Translations under genes and position numbers: made by a program
In this document: positions 44,765-53,013 of the stretch, one piece after another
Position numbering within the stretch: position 1 is the stretch's first letter
Layout: the number at the start of each line of letters is the position of its first letter
From: Haloferula rosea
Lineage (GTDB): Bacteria > Verrucomicrobiota > Verrucomicrobiia > Verrucomicrobiales > Akkermansiaceae
Assembly: GCF_016595525.1 (NCBI RefSeq)
Contig: NZ_JAENII010000005.1
Location: 62,001-126,000 of the forward strand
Length of the DNA: 64,000 bases
Reading direction: 5' to 3'
Notes under the pieces: generated by a model
Database searches by the model: none
The model's input: only the letters and a program-made list of their open reading frames with translations
Told to the model about the DNA's origin: nothing

Positions 44765-45522
44765 CGGGCGTCGATCTCGATGGCTTCGGTGGACTTGAGC
44801 GGGGCGTTGGTGGCGGTTCCGACTCCCTGATTCTCGGGGAGGGTCGGGCTATCCGCACGCAGGGTGGACTCAGGAATGGACTTGATGATGAGGGCGTCCC
44901 ACTCGGAGATCAGGTGGACGGCTTCGTCGCGAAGCTCCCGTGACTTGAGTTGGTATTCATCGATCCGGGCAAGCAGTGAGCGCGCCTTGGAGACGTCTTC
45001 ACGGGTCCAGCGGATACCTCCACTTTGGTAGAGCACGGGGACTTCAAGCGTGATTCTTCCGAGATCTTCTCCCGCCGGTCCCGTGGCACCCAGAACGTGT
45101 TGGATACGCAGGTTGGTTTCCTCGAATCCTGAGACGCTTGAGGTGGTTAGGGCCTGAGGTTCGACGGCGGCGGGGCGATTGATGGAATCACCTGGCAACG
45201 TGTCCGCCGGTACTGCGGCGATCTTCTCGGGGGCGTCCGCTTCTTTGGCTGCCGGTTGTTGGGGCTCCACGGCGAATCCAATCGGAGGAAGCGGAGCGGC
45301 CTGAATGACCGGCTTCGTGATGTAGAGTCCACAGAAGACGGCAGCCATGGCCGTGCTGGTGAGAAGTAGCCAGGGATAGGCTTTCTGACTGGCGCAGGAG
45401 TTTCTGCGCTGATTGGTCGCGGGTGCGGTCGGTCCGAGTTCGAGTGTGCGGGCCGAACCGATCCGCTTCCCTTCGGGGCGGGAAGTCTGCAGAGGTTCGG
45501 GATTGGTAGGCAGAGGACGCAT
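44761..45522 (-). CDS. unknown membrane-anchored protein of the pilus-like operon
   Basis: A 253-residue protein with a cytoplasmic N-terminus of about 45 residues rich in basic residues and proline, one transmembrane helix (PWLLLTSTAMAAVFCGLYI) and a periplasmic part. The latter has an Ala/Pro-rich linker and a folded region with RIDEYQLKSRELRDEAVHLI and LEVPVLYQSGGIRWTREDV. This bitopic topology resembles GspC- or TonB-like connectors, but no sequence signature confirms either. The ATG at 45522 lies seven bases after the preceding stop; the longer frame from 45603 would overlap that gene. The stop overlaps the next gene by four bases. Confidence 0.6.
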   Translation of the reverse strand: MRPLPTNPEPLQTSRPEGKRIGSARTLELGPTAPATNQRRNSCASQKAYPWLLLTSTAMAAVFCGLYITKPVIQAAPLPPIGFAVEPQQPAAKEADAPEKIAAVPADTLPGDSINRPAAVEPQALTTSSVSGFEETNLRIQHVLGATGPAGEDLGRITLEVPVLYQSGGIRWTREDVSKARSLLARIDEYQLKSRELRDEAVHLISEWDALIIKSIPESTLRADSPTLPENQGVGTATNAPLKSTEAIEIDAR

Positions 45523-45529
45523 GAGTGGT

Positions 45530-46015
45530 TCAGGGTGCCAGTTTGGCCGTTGGATCCGGTTCTGTTGGCTTCGGCGCCGGGACTGCCTTGGGTGGAGGGG
45601 CAACCACCGCGTAGGTGATGATGGTTTGATTGGAAACCCCGGGAAAGGTGGTGATGGTCAGAGTGTCAGCAGTCAGACGGAGTTGGCGGAACACGCCTCC
45701 CTTTTTTGATGTGGCCTGAACGCCGGGTACCACTTCAAGCGCCCCTCCGGAGCTCCTCTGGCGGCCGATGCCGTCGGACCGGTAGATCTGATATTCGCTG
45801 GCCTGATCTACGACGCCTTCCGTAGAGATTCGGACGCTGATGCCGTCTGTGAACGCACTCAGGCGCAGGGGCTTGATCGTCGTCGGGATGGTTTGTCCCG
45901 CGGACACCTTCACTCTGGAGCGGATGATGAAATCCCCGATGTGGCGGAACTCGGCCGCCAATGCATCGAGTGATACAAGGCTGCCGATCAGAACTGTGAC
46001 CAAGAGTGCCTTCAT
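45530..46015 (-). CDS. unknown exported protein of the pilus-like operon
   Basis: A 161-residue protein with a signal peptide (MKALLVTVLIGSLVSLDALAA). The mature part is beta-rich (FRHIGDFIIRSRVKVSAG, RLSAFTDGISVRISTEG, FRQLRLTADTLTITTFPG) and ends in a proline-rich tail (VVAPPPKAVPAPKPTEPDP), a common arrangement for periplasmic proteins that bind peptidoglycan-linked or secretin partners. No family is recognised. The ATG overlaps the pseudopilin gene's stop by four bases, so it may bind or chaperone that pseudopilin. Confidence 0.6.
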   Translation of the reverse strand: MKALLVTVLIGSLVSLDALAAEFRHIGDFIIRSRVKVSAGQTIPTTIKPLRLSAFTDGISVRISTEGVVDQASEYQIYRSDGIGRQRSSGGALEVVPGVQATSKKGGVFRQLRLTADTLTITTFPGVSNQTIITYAVVAPPPKAVPAPKPTEPDPTAKLAP

Positions 46016-46425
46016 TCGCCCACGTCCCAGAGTGAATCGTTCGGGTTGCCGGAAGGATCATAGATCCCGTTGCTACCATTGAGAATGACTGGGGGGGAGA
46101 CTTTGACGTTGATCGACCGTTCGACGCCGTCGAGACCGGCCACTTTGGGGAAGGTCGAAGCGTTGTTGGGGAGATAGGGGCGGAGATCGGATTCCGTCAG
46201 GGAAGTGACCGGAGTAGTCGGATGGTCGGCCAGATAGGTGCGTTGGGCGACATAGACCGAACGGAGTGTTTCGGATGCGGATCGCCCGAGTTTCCAGTCG
46301 CCGACGGCGGTCGAGAAGTAGAGCCCCGTGGTCATCAACGCGACGAGCAGGAAGATCACCAAGGACATCTCAACAAGCGTGAAGCCTGGGGGACGGCATT
46401 GGGAACTTTGGCGGGGCAAATTCAT
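46012..46425 (-). CDS. prepilin-like protein (minor pilin or pseudopilin)
   Basis: A 137-residue protein with a class III (type IV) prepilin leader: 13 residues then G|FTLVEMSLVIFLLVALM, cleaved between Gly14 and Phe15, with the conserved Glu at mature position 5. The helix continues into the segment SETLRSVYVAQRTYL typical of the alpha1-C region. The C-terminal globular part (TFPKVAGLDGVERSIN, PPVILNGSNG) is short. It differs from the pilin at 55471 in leader (Phe1 rather than Met1) and size, and by position is a minor pilin. A promoter-like AT-rich stretch lies just upstream (46426-46483). Confidence 0.82.
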   Translation of the reverse strand: MNLPRQSSQCRPPGFTLVEMSLVIFLLVALMTTGLYFSTAVGDWKLGRSASETLRSVYVAQRTYLADHPTTPVTSLTESDLRPYLPNNASTFPKVAGLDGVERSINVKVSPPVILNGSNGIYDPSGNPNDSLWDVGE

Positions 46426-46447
46426 GGACAGGTGGAATACTAGTTTG

Positions 46448-46481
46448 ATTTATAGAACCTTAAAAGCAGGAAATCTTAAGG
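46448..46481 (-). promoter_or_regulatory. possible internal promoter and inverted repeat before the pseudopilin gene
   Basis: On the minus strand TATAAA (46453-46448) matches the -10 box at five of six positions. An inverted repeat CCTTAA/TTAAGG (46458-46463 and 46476-46481, 12-base spacer) lies just upstream, where a -35 box or operator would be. The whole 46426-46483 gap is AT-rich. No good -35 box is seen. Confidence 0.35.
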
Positions 46482-46483
46482 AA

Positions 46484-46897
46484 TTAGCCTTGAAGAACCC
46501 GAATTGCATCGTCGAAGTTCTCGCGAAATGTGGGGTTCAGCCACAGTGATCGGAGTGCTGTGCCAACCGTGAATGCCCCAATGATGAAGAGAACCAACCA
46601 AGCGCACCACCAGGTCACGGATTTGCCTTCCGGCGCCAGATAGCGGACATACCAAGCTTTGCGGTCGACGACTCGGGTCGTGAACATCTGGTTATGTTCC
46701 TTGAGACTGTCGATGACCGCCATGGCCGATTTGGTGTCCCGCGCCACATAGCGGTGGCGGAATCGGGTGCCGGGTTTTTCGGGCAGGTCTTCCGCCTGAA
46801 TGCCGGTCGGAATGAACTCCGGCGGGCGAAGGGAGTAGATGTGGGTTTCATGCACGAACTTCTCGCGCAGCCAACGATCGAAGCGTGTGAGTTGCAT
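46484..46897 (-). CDS. unknown single-helix membrane protein next to pilC
   Basis: A 137-residue protein. The N-terminal 95 residues are soluble and charged (RWLREKFVHETHIYSLRPPE, FRHRYVARDTKSAMAVIDSL), with an alpha/beta pattern. One transmembrane helix follows (WWCAWLVLFIIGAFTVGTAL, about 97-116), then a short tail. The ...DTKSAMAVIDSLKEHNQMFTT stretch, split here, could be a small ferredoxin-like fold. No family is recognised. It is 30 bases downstream of the pilC stop, so it is likely a membrane subunit or assembly factor of the same machine. Confidence 0.62.
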   Translation of the reverse strand: MQLTRFDRWLREKFVHETHIYSLRPPEFIPTGIQAEDLPEKPGTRFRHRYVARDTKSAMAVIDSLKEHNQMFTTRVVDRKAWYVRYLAPEGKSVTWWCAWLVLFIIGAFTVGTALRSLWLNPTFRENFDDAIRVLQG

Positions 46898-46927
46898 GAC
46901 GGCGGTTTGGTTTGGAGGGGGAGTGGG

Positions 46928-48088
46928 TCAGACTCCGGCGTTCATCATCTTCGGACCCATGAGGAAGATTGGAAGGAATGTGCCGATGAAGACGGCGGCA
47001 ATCAGACCGACAGCGATCAGCAGCACCAAGAAATTGACGGTGGCCGTAAAGGTGGCCATGTGGGTCTCCGCGTCCTCCTCATACATGGTGGTGAGCATTT
47101 CCAACTGGCTGTCCAAGGAGGCCGACTTTTCACCGATCGACATCATGTGGACCACCTGGGTGTCGACCGAGGTGTATTTCGAGAATGCGGTCGAGAGCGG
47201 GACACCGGAGTTCTCGTACTTGTCCGCCGCATCGCGGAGTTCCTTGTAGAACGGCGTGCCTTTCACGCTATTGGCCGAAACCCGGATCGATTTTGCCAGG
47301 TTGATTCCGTTCGAGTGGAGGAGTTTGATGGTGGAGAGGAAGGTCATTTGCCGGAGGCTCATGATCAGGAGGCGCAGGAGCCGCCATTTCGACATGGCGA
47401 GGCCAAGGATCATGTTGCGGATCTTCGAGGACTGCCAGATCACGACAATCAATCCGAGGATGATGGCCACAACAACAGGCCAGATCTTCTGGGTCGTGTG
47501 GGAGACTGCGAAAGAAATGGCGGTGAGTCCGTCCGGTTCCTGATTGACCGATCCGAGCATGTCTTCCACCTGGGGCACGATCTTGACTTGGGAGACAATG
47601 AATGCGCCGGTCAGGACCGAGATGACGACCGCAGGCATCATGGTGGCCTTGCGCATTGCTTTCGTGAAGTAGAGCTCGCTGGTGAATCTGCCGGCAAGCG
47701 CGCCGAATGCCTGGTGCAACTGTCCTGCATCGGAGCCCGCCTGGATCAGGCCGATGACCATGTCGTTGAACCGTCCGGTTCTACGGAATGCCTCGTGGAC
47801 ATTGATACCCGAAGCGATATCTTCCCGAATCTGGGTCAGGGTATCGACCATCACCTTGTTCGGGAGTCCTTGGCTGTAGTACTTGAGTGCGTCGGCGGTG
47901 TTGATCTGAGCGCGGAGCATTGAGCCAAGACCACGGAAAACTCCAATCAGTTCCTTCTTCTTGAACTGCTTGGTCTTCCCAACTCCAAAGAGGGTGAACT
48001 GCTTGGGCGCATCCTTTCCTTTCCCTTTTTGGGCGAGGGACTTGGCAGCAGGGGAGCTTGGTTTGGCGGTGGCAGTGGCGCTAGTCAT
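46928..48088 (-). CDS. PilC/GspF-type inner-membrane platform protein
   Basis: Integral membrane platform protein of type IV pilus and type II secretion systems, 386 residues. Its two homologous GspF domains lie at about 55-180 and 260-380. The first shows LGSMLRAQINTADALKYYSQG and GDAGQLHQAFGAL-like SDAGQLHQAFGALAGRF, the second FLSTIKLLHSNGINLAKSIRV and MMSIGEKSASLDSQLEMLT (the GE.SG..D signature in variant form). Transmembrane helices are at about 145-165 (MMPAVVISVLTGAFIVS), 195-215 (IWPVVVAIILGLIVVIW) and the C-terminus (FLVLLIAVGLIAAVFIGTFL). The N-terminus is basic, rich in Lys and Gly. It overlaps pilB by eight bases. Confidence 0.92.
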   Translation of the reverse strand: MTSATATAKPSSPAAKSLAQKGKGKDAPKQFTLFGVGKTKQFKKKELIGVFRGLGSMLRAQINTADALKYYSQGLPNKVMVDTLTQIREDIASGINVHEAFRRTGRFNDMVIGLIQAGSDAGQLHQAFGALAGRFTSELYFTKAMRKATMMPAVVISVLTGAFIVSQVKIVPQVEDMLGSVNQEPDGLTAISFAVSHTTQKIWPVVVAIILGLIVVIWQSSKIRNMILGLAMSKWRLLRLLIMSLRQMTFLSTIKLLHSNGINLAKSIRVSANSVKGTPFYKELRDAADKYENSGVPLSTAFSKYTSVDTQVVHMMSIGEKSASLDSQLEMLTTMYEEDAETHMATFTATVNFLVLLIAVGLIAAVFIGTFLPIFLMGPKMMNAGV

Positions 48089-49790
48089 CTGAGTAGGTCA
48101 TGTCGATTACCTTGGAGACCGCGGCGAGGTCGGTCTTTCCTTCCTTGAGCAGGCGGAGGCCGCTCTTCCGGAGATTGGGCAGGACTCCTTCTTCCTGGAT
48201 CTTCACTTCCAGCTCATAAGGTGAGATTTCGCCCTTCGACAACTGGTCGGAAACCTTGGGTGTGATCGGGATGATCTCGAGAATCGCCGTACGTCCGCTG
48301 TAGCCGGTGTTCCGGCACTCCGCGCACCCTTCCTGGGCGGCAGTGAAAACGGGGATGGTCGACCAACTTTCGTCGAGGCAGAAGACGCGGCGGTCTTTCT
48401 CGCTGACACCGCTCTGCTGCTCCTTGCAGTAGGGGCAGAGCACTTTGATCAAACGCTGGGCGCACGCCGCCTTGAGTGTTTGAGCGATCTTCCAGCGTTC
48501 GATTCCCAACTGCTCGAAACGTTCGATGATCTGGGAAGCCCGCGGGGTGTGGATCGTGGTGAGGACCTTGTGACCGGTAACCGCCGCTTCAATGGCGAGT
48601 TCGGCGGATTCGATGTCCCGCACCTCACCCATGAGGATGATATCGGGGTCACTCCGCATGAACGAGCTGATCATCGGCTTGAACTCAGCCGCGCTCTTCA
48701 AGTCGCAGTGGGTGATTCCGGCCACCTCATCCTCCACCGGGTTCTCGAGGGTGAGGATGTTGACCTCCGGGCGATTGAGTTCACGAAGAATGGCGTTCAG
48801 GGTCGTCGACTTGCCCGAACCGGTGGGACCACTCATCACGATGATCCCCGCGGGAACCTTCATGACCTTGTAGAGTTCGAATAGGGTCTCTTCGTCGAAG
48901 GCGAGGGTGCCCTTGCCAAGCGTCACGTTGATGTGCCCCTTGTCGAGGAGACGCATGGTGACGTGGTAGCCGCGGTAGGTCCGGTGGCGTTCGAAACGGA
49001 TATCGATCGGCCGGTGGAAATAGGAGATCGTGAAACGTCCGGAGATGCCCGGTGTGGTATTCCGGATCTCGGTCGGCAGCTTCATGAGGTTGAGAAGGAA
49101 GGCGTCGAGCCGGTCCTTCAGCTTCATCGGGATCTCGACCTTCTGCTGCAGGTCGCCATCGACCCGGAAGGTGTAGTAGAACACTTCCTTCTCGACCTTG
49201 AAGTGGATGTCCGAAGCCCGGGTCTTGACGGCGTCCGCCATGATGGTGGCGACCAACTGCGCCATCGGCTCGGAGTAGTCGGTGGTGACGTCGAAGTCCC
49301 GGATCTCGTCCTCGTTGTCCTCAACGTCGTTGTCCTCAACGTCGATGGCTTCGAGGTCGGATCGGCTGGGGCCTGAGTTCGACGCGACCGATTCGATGGC
49401 GCGGCTGATTTCGGACGCCAGCGTGACGATTTTGACGATCTCAAGGTCGGGAAAACGCGGAGCGAGGTATTCGTCGGCGAGTGGGCTCCAAGGATTCGCG
49501 ATGGCAACAATGAGTTTGTCACCGGAAGTGCAAATCGGGCTGAAGAAGCCGCGTGTCAGGGCGGTCGGGTCGCAATAGGTGTGCAGTGATGCATCACAGA
49601 ACTCAGCGACCTTCGGAAAGAAGGGAAGGCCGTTGATTTGGGCGACCGCCGCCATGAAGCAGTTGCGGGTTACCCGGTTTCCGACCTGATCGTGGGGAAG
49701 TTCACCGTATTGTGGATCGTGACTTGCCAGCGCCTGCATGATGCGGCCGCTGATCATGTCGTTGAAGGTCATGCCATCAAAGTCGATCAT
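48081..49790 (-). CDS. PilB/GspE-type assembly ATPase
   Basis: Cytoplasmic hexameric ATPase that powers filament extension, 569 residues. The N1-like domain (1-140) is followed by an acidic linker (VEDND/VEDNE repeat, 151-160). N2 has ASDIHFKVEKEVFYYTFRVDG. The core has Walker A GPTGSGKST (321-329), Asp box LTLENPVED (346-354), Walker B DIILMGEVRD (383-392) and His box TGHKVLTTIHT (405-415). The zinc tetracysteine is Cys452, Cys455, Cys489 and Cys492 (CPYC and CAEC), typical of PilB/GspE and absent from PilT. Order and spacing are normal. The stop overlaps pilC by eight bases, and the ATG overlaps the upstream unknown gene by four. Confidence 0.94.
   Translation of the reverse strand: MIDFDGMTFNDMISGRIMQALASHDPQYGELPHDQVGNRVTRNCFMAAVAQINGLPFFPKVAEFCDASLHTYCDPTALTRGFFSPICTSGDKLIVAIANPWSPLADEYLAPRFPDLEIVKIVTLASEISRAIESVASNSGPSRSDLEAIDVEDNDVEDNEDEIRDFDVTTDYSEPMAQLVATIMADAVKTRASDIHFKVEKEVFYYTFRVDGDLQQKVEIPMKLKDRLDAFLLNLMKLPTEIRNTTPGISGRFTISYFHRPIDIRFERHRTYRGYHVTMRLLDKGHINVTLGKGTLAFDEETLFELYKVMKVPAGIIVMSGPTGSGKSTTLNAILRELNRPEVNILTLENPVEDEVAGITHCDLKSAAEFKPMISSFMRSDPDIILMGEVRDIESAELAIEAAVTGHKVLTTIHTPRASQIIERFEQLGIERWKIAQTLKAACAQRLIKVLCPYCKEQQSGVSEKDRRVFCLDESWSTIPVFTAAQEGCAECRNTGYSGRTAILEIIPITPKVSDQLSKGEISPYELEVKIQEEGVLPNLRKSGLRLLKEGKTDLAAVSKVIDMTYSDD
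49314..49343. repeat. 15-bp tandem direct repeat inside pilB
   Basis: GTTGTCCTCAACGTC occurs twice in a row (49314-49328 and 49329-49343). It encodes the VEDND/VEDNE doublet in the linker of the PilB-like ATPase. In-frame units of 15 bases could expand or contract by slippage without frameshift. Confidence 0.85.
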
Positions 49791-50365
49791 AGTCCGTAGT
49801 GTTTGCGGCCAAGGAAGTTCCAGCTCTCGTAGTCGAGTCGAACCGCGGTGACGAAGGGTCGGATGGCGAAGCGGCGATTGACCGCTTGGAGAATCCGGTC
49901 CGACATGATGAGCGACGCGATGGGATTCAGCCCACCCGTGCCGATGGCGTCCGTGTCTTCAGCGAAGATCACCGGTGAGAGCAGCGCCTTGGAGAGTTCG
50001 TGCAACTGGGTGTAGGCTTCGTAAAAGGCGGATGGGGCGATCAGTTTGCCCGCGAAGGGAATCAGAGGGGGGGAAGGAGTGATCACGCTGGCGATGCCGT
50101 GCGAAATGCGAGCGACCTCAATCCCCATGCGCTCCTCTTCCGTACCCTGAAGTCGGGCGAGGATTTCGACGAGGTCAGCAGGTTGATCCGCCTCTACCTT
50201 CTGCTTGAAGCGAACCCTGAGTCGCTCGATTTCCTCGGTCGTAGCCAGACCTGATGCGGTGTATGCCTTGATGGTTTTCTCAAGGCATTCCTGAAGGCAT
50301 GCATCGATCTCGTCCCCTGACTTGGGGGCGTTGGCTTCGGCCGCGAATGGTATCGAGCTACTCAT
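49787..50365 (-). CDS. unknown soluble protein between secretin and pilB
   Basis: A 192-residue protein without a signal peptide or clear membrane helix. The N-terminal half is helical and acidic (DEIDACLQECLEKTIKAYTA, EIERLRVRFKQKVEADQPADL). The second half is more hydrophobic (SHGIASVITPSPPLIPFAGKL, split here) with LSPVIFAEDTDAIGTGGLNP and a C-terminal strand segment RPFVTAVRLDYESWNFLG. No known pilus subunit matches. It overlaps pilB by four bases and follows the secretin stop by 21 bases, so it is a firm member of the operon. It might be an adaptor for the ATPase; this is a guess from position. Confidence 0.62.
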   Translation of the reverse strand: MSSSIPFAAEANAPKSGDEIDACLQECLEKTIKAYTASGLATTEEIERLRVRFKQKVEADQPADLVEILARLQGTEEERMGIEVARISHGIASVITPSPPLIPFAGKLIAPSAFYEAYTQLHELSKALLSPVIFAEDTDAIGTGGLNPIASLIMSDRILQAVNRRFAIRPFVTAVRLDYESWNFLGRKHYGL

Positions 50366-50386
50366 GGAGTTCTTGGGATGGGCCTT

Positions 50387-52270
50387 TCAGCGGCGGCGAG
50401 CGCGGCTGAAGCGGGGCTTGTCGTCCGAGTAGGTGGAAGTGCTGACAGGAGCAGGGCTGTTCTTCGAAGTGCTCATCGGAGTGGTGGTCGTTCCCTGAAG
50501 CTCCTGCTCGGTCGGGTAGTAGGGGGCTTCCTCGGGTTTCAGTCCACGGATTCCCCGGCGGAAGTTCGCCTTGTGGGCAGGGCCCGGGTTGGTCGGGTCG
50601 ACCCAATCGTGGTCGCGGGTCAGATTCAGATTGTTCTGAATCTTGTTCGAAAGGCGCCCGGTGGAACTCCGGCTTGTCGGGTCGTAAGAAGTAGGGGTCA
50701 CGATGAAAACAAGGCTGGCCTGTTCCTTGGTCGTTTCCTGGCTCTTGAAGAAGAAGTTCAGCAGCGGGACGTCTCCGAGGATCGGCACCTTGTTGCCTCC
50801 GTCCTTTTCGACTTCACCATAGAATCCTCCGATCACGAGCGAGAAGCCGTCCGGAACGCGGGACATCGACTCGATCATCGATTCCGTGACACGCGGGTAG
50901 ACGTTGCCGGTCTGGGCACTCTTGATTTCTTCCACGATCTGCGCGGACCGTGGACGAAGTTTCATGCGGACGGTTCCGTCCGGAAGCAGCGTGGGAGTGA
51001 CAACCATCGAGATGCCGATCTCGCGGTGTTTGTCGGGGTTCTCACTGATGCTTGGATCCTCGGCGTCAATCTTGTAGCGGACTTCTTCACTGACACTGGA
51101 GACGTCACCGGTTCCCTGGTTGGTGGTGGTGATGATGGGAACGCGGTCAATGATGGAAATGGTGCCCTGTTCGTTGTCCTCGGTGATGAGGGTCGGGTTC
51201 GAGATCTGGGTGGTGGTGTTTCCTTCGGCGAGAGCGCGAAGGACACCCTGAAGCTGCACCGGGCTCAGTACGAGACTAGCAGTGGGATCAAAGGAGTAGC
51301 CGATGGCGCTGGCAGCATTGGGGACATCGGTGAACTCGTCGCCGATGCCGAACAGCGAGTTGAGGCTCTTGGCGATTTCAATGGTTGTGCCGGTTTCGCC
51401 GAGCGATGCGGACCAGTCGATACCCGTGCGTTCAGCAACAGAGCTGTTCACCCGAAGGATCTTGGTTTCGACGATGATCTGACCCTTGGGTTGGTCGATC
51501 TTCTGAAGGAGTCCGCGTGCCTGTTCGATCCGGTGGGCGGTGTCGATGATGATGACGGTGTTGGTCTTGGGTTCGAAGTTCACGATGCCCGTGCCCGGGC
51601 TGAGGACCGGTTTGATGAGGTCCTTGATCTGCTCCATGTCAGTGGGGCGGAGATAGCGAAGTTGATAGGTAAACTCCGAGCTTGGCAGCTGGCTCATTTG
51701 AGCGGGGCTCAGTGCGTAGACCGTGCTGCCTTTGGTGTAGAGCATGAGGCCATACATGAATGCCAGTTCCTCCATCTGTTGGAGCGGGTCTCCATCGTTC
51801 AAGTGACCCGTTACGCGGAATTCAGGAGTCGCGATCTTGGTGTTGTGGAAGTATTGCCGTCCTGCCTGCTTGGCGAGAAACTGAAAGATGTCATTCAGTG
51901 CCGCATCCTTGATCAGGTAGCCTTCATCCGACTCGAGGATAGGTTGTTCTGCTGCTGTCGCGGTGATTTCCTCGGATGGCGGTGCCACCGGGTCGACGCC
52001 GGGAGCCGTCTCGGTCATCGTCTCGTTGGGAAGACCGGCAGGTGGCGGCGGAGGTGGTAGATCCGGGATTCCTGCCGGTGGGGTTGGAGCCGGGTCGGCA
52101 TCCGGAGCTGGAGGAGGAGGTGGGAGGTTTGGCAGGCCGTCATCCACTGCCGGAACTCCGTCGTTGGCGATCGGGGTCGCGTCGAGAGGAGCATCGAGTT
52201 CACCCTGACCCAAAGAGATAGGGGCGGAGAGCCCTAGTGAGAGAACAATAGTCGCTGAGAGATGTTTCAT
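50387..52270 (-). CDS. secretin (PilQ/GspD-type outer-membrane channel)
   Basis: A 627-residue outer-membrane secretin. Signal peptide 1-22 (MKHLSATIVLSLGLSAPISLG), then a proline-rich linker (about 45-90, LPPPPPAPDADPAPTPPAG) not usual for PilQ. Next come an N0-like domain (GYLIKDAALNDIFQFLAKQA), an N1/secretin_N repeat (FTYQLRYLRPTDMEQIKDLI, NFEPKTNTVIIIDTAHRIEQ) and the beta-barrel (GQIIVETKILRVNSS, LRALAEGNTTTQISNPTLIT, MVVTPTLLPDGTVRMKLRP). It closes with VPILGDVPLLNFFFKS and ASLVFIVTPT. No N-terminal AMIN repeats are seen. The tail is Ser/Thr-rich and ends basic (RFSRARRR). It lies 20 bases downstream of the PilP-like gene. Confidence 0.92.
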   Translation of the reverse strand: MKHLSATIVLSLGLSAPISLGQGELDAPLDATPIANDGVPAVDDGLPNLPPPPPAPDADPAPTPPAGIPDLPPPPPPAGLPNETMTETAPGVDPVAPPSEEITATAAEQPILESDEGYLIKDAALNDIFQFLAKQAGRQYFHNTKIATPEFRVTGHLNDGDPLQQMEELAFMYGLMLYTKGSTVYALSPAQMSQLPSSEFTYQLRYLRPTDMEQIKDLIKPVLSPGTGIVNFEPKTNTVIIIDTAHRIEQARGLLQKIDQPKGQIIVETKILRVNSSVAERTGIDWSASLGETGTTIEIAKSLNSLFGIGDEFTDVPNAASAIGYSFDPTASLVLSPVQLQGVLRALAEGNTTTQISNPTLITEDNEQGTISIIDRVPIITTTNQGTGDVSSVSEEVRYKIDAEDPSISENPDKHREIGISMVVTPTLLPDGTVRMKLRPRSAQIVEEIKSAQTGNVYPRVTESMIESMSRVPDGFSLVIGGFYGEVEKDGGNKVPILGDVPLLNFFFKSQETTKEQASLVFIVTPTSYDPTSRSSTGRLSNKIQNNLNLTRDHDWVDPTNPGPAHKANFRRGIRGLKPEEAPYYPTEQELQGTTTTPMSTSKNSPAPVSTSTYSDDKPRFSRARRR

Positions 52271-52290
52271 GATCCGTATGGTTTTTTATG

Positions 52291-53013
52291 TTAGCGGCTG
52301 GAAGACAGGGAGGTCCCGGCGCCTGAACCGGAGATGTCGATGGGAGCTTGGTCGTCTGGGGAAGTGATTCCACGCGGGCGGATGCTGCCGCCTCCTCCGC
52401 GTTGCATGCCGCCGGGAAGCAGTCGAAGCGAGTGCTCGGCGGTCTCGTTGGTCGTTCCGTGGCGGAACCGGACGCTGTCGGAATTCACCCCGACCACGTG
52501 GACGGAGATGATCTTCCCATTTCCGGTATTCAGTTTGATCTCGTCGCCTACGCGGAAGGACCGGCCATCAACCAGGAACGCCCCTTGGGATGGGATGATG
52601 GTGGTGATGCGGATGGCTTCCACGATATCTTCGAACGGGGTCACCGGGGCCGGCTTGTATTTCGGAATCTTGCGGGTAGGAGCTTTGGGAACCGGAGGTT
52701 TGTAGCTCGGATCCTGATGTCGTCCGAAGGGGTCCCGCTCGCGGGTCCGCATGCTGAAGGTGGACGAAATCGTCTGTAGGTAGGTTTCAAGGTCGATCCC
52801 GGCATAACGGGACGGCTCGTTGATCAACTCAGGATTGGTCTTCGCCACTACGGGTTGCTCGAACTCGGCGGTTGCGACTTCTTCTGGAGCAGGCGTGGCC
52901 TCTCCTCCGGTTGTTGGGGAATCCTCGAGTTCGGGTGTCAGGCTGCCGATCGATTGGGCGGAAACCGACAATGAAAGTCCAGCGAGCAGGAGAGTGGTTA
53001 GGTGTAGTTTCAT
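52291..53013 (-). CDS. PilP/GspC-like exported protein (Amuc_1099-type position)
   Basis: A 240-residue protein with a signal peptide (MKLHLTTLLLAGLSLSVSA), an acidic Pro/Thr/Glu-rich linker, a basic proline-rich stretch (PPVPKAPTRKIPKYKPAPVTP) and a beta domain near residues 128-195. That domain (IRITTIIPSQGAFLVDGRSF and RVGDEIKL) has the shape of the PilP/GspC 'HR' domain, which binds secretin N0. A Gly-rich low-complexity tail follows. The assignment is structural analogy, not a proven homology. Its place directly upstream of the secretin gene, after a PilO-like gene, is that of pilP. The ATG overlaps the PilO-like stop by four bases. Confidence 0.62.
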   Translation of the reverse strand: MKLHLTTLLLAGLSLSVSAQSIGSLTPELEDSPTTGGEATPAPEEVATAEFEQPVVAKTNPELINEPSRYAGIDLETYLQTISSTFSMRTRERDPFGRHQDPSYKPPVPKAPTRKIPKYKPAPVTPFEDIVEAIRITTIIPSQGAFLVDGRSFRVGDEIKLNTGNGKIISVHVVGVNSDSVRFRHGTTNETAEHSLRLLPGGMQRGGGGSIRPRGITSPDDQAPIDISGSGAGTSLSSSR

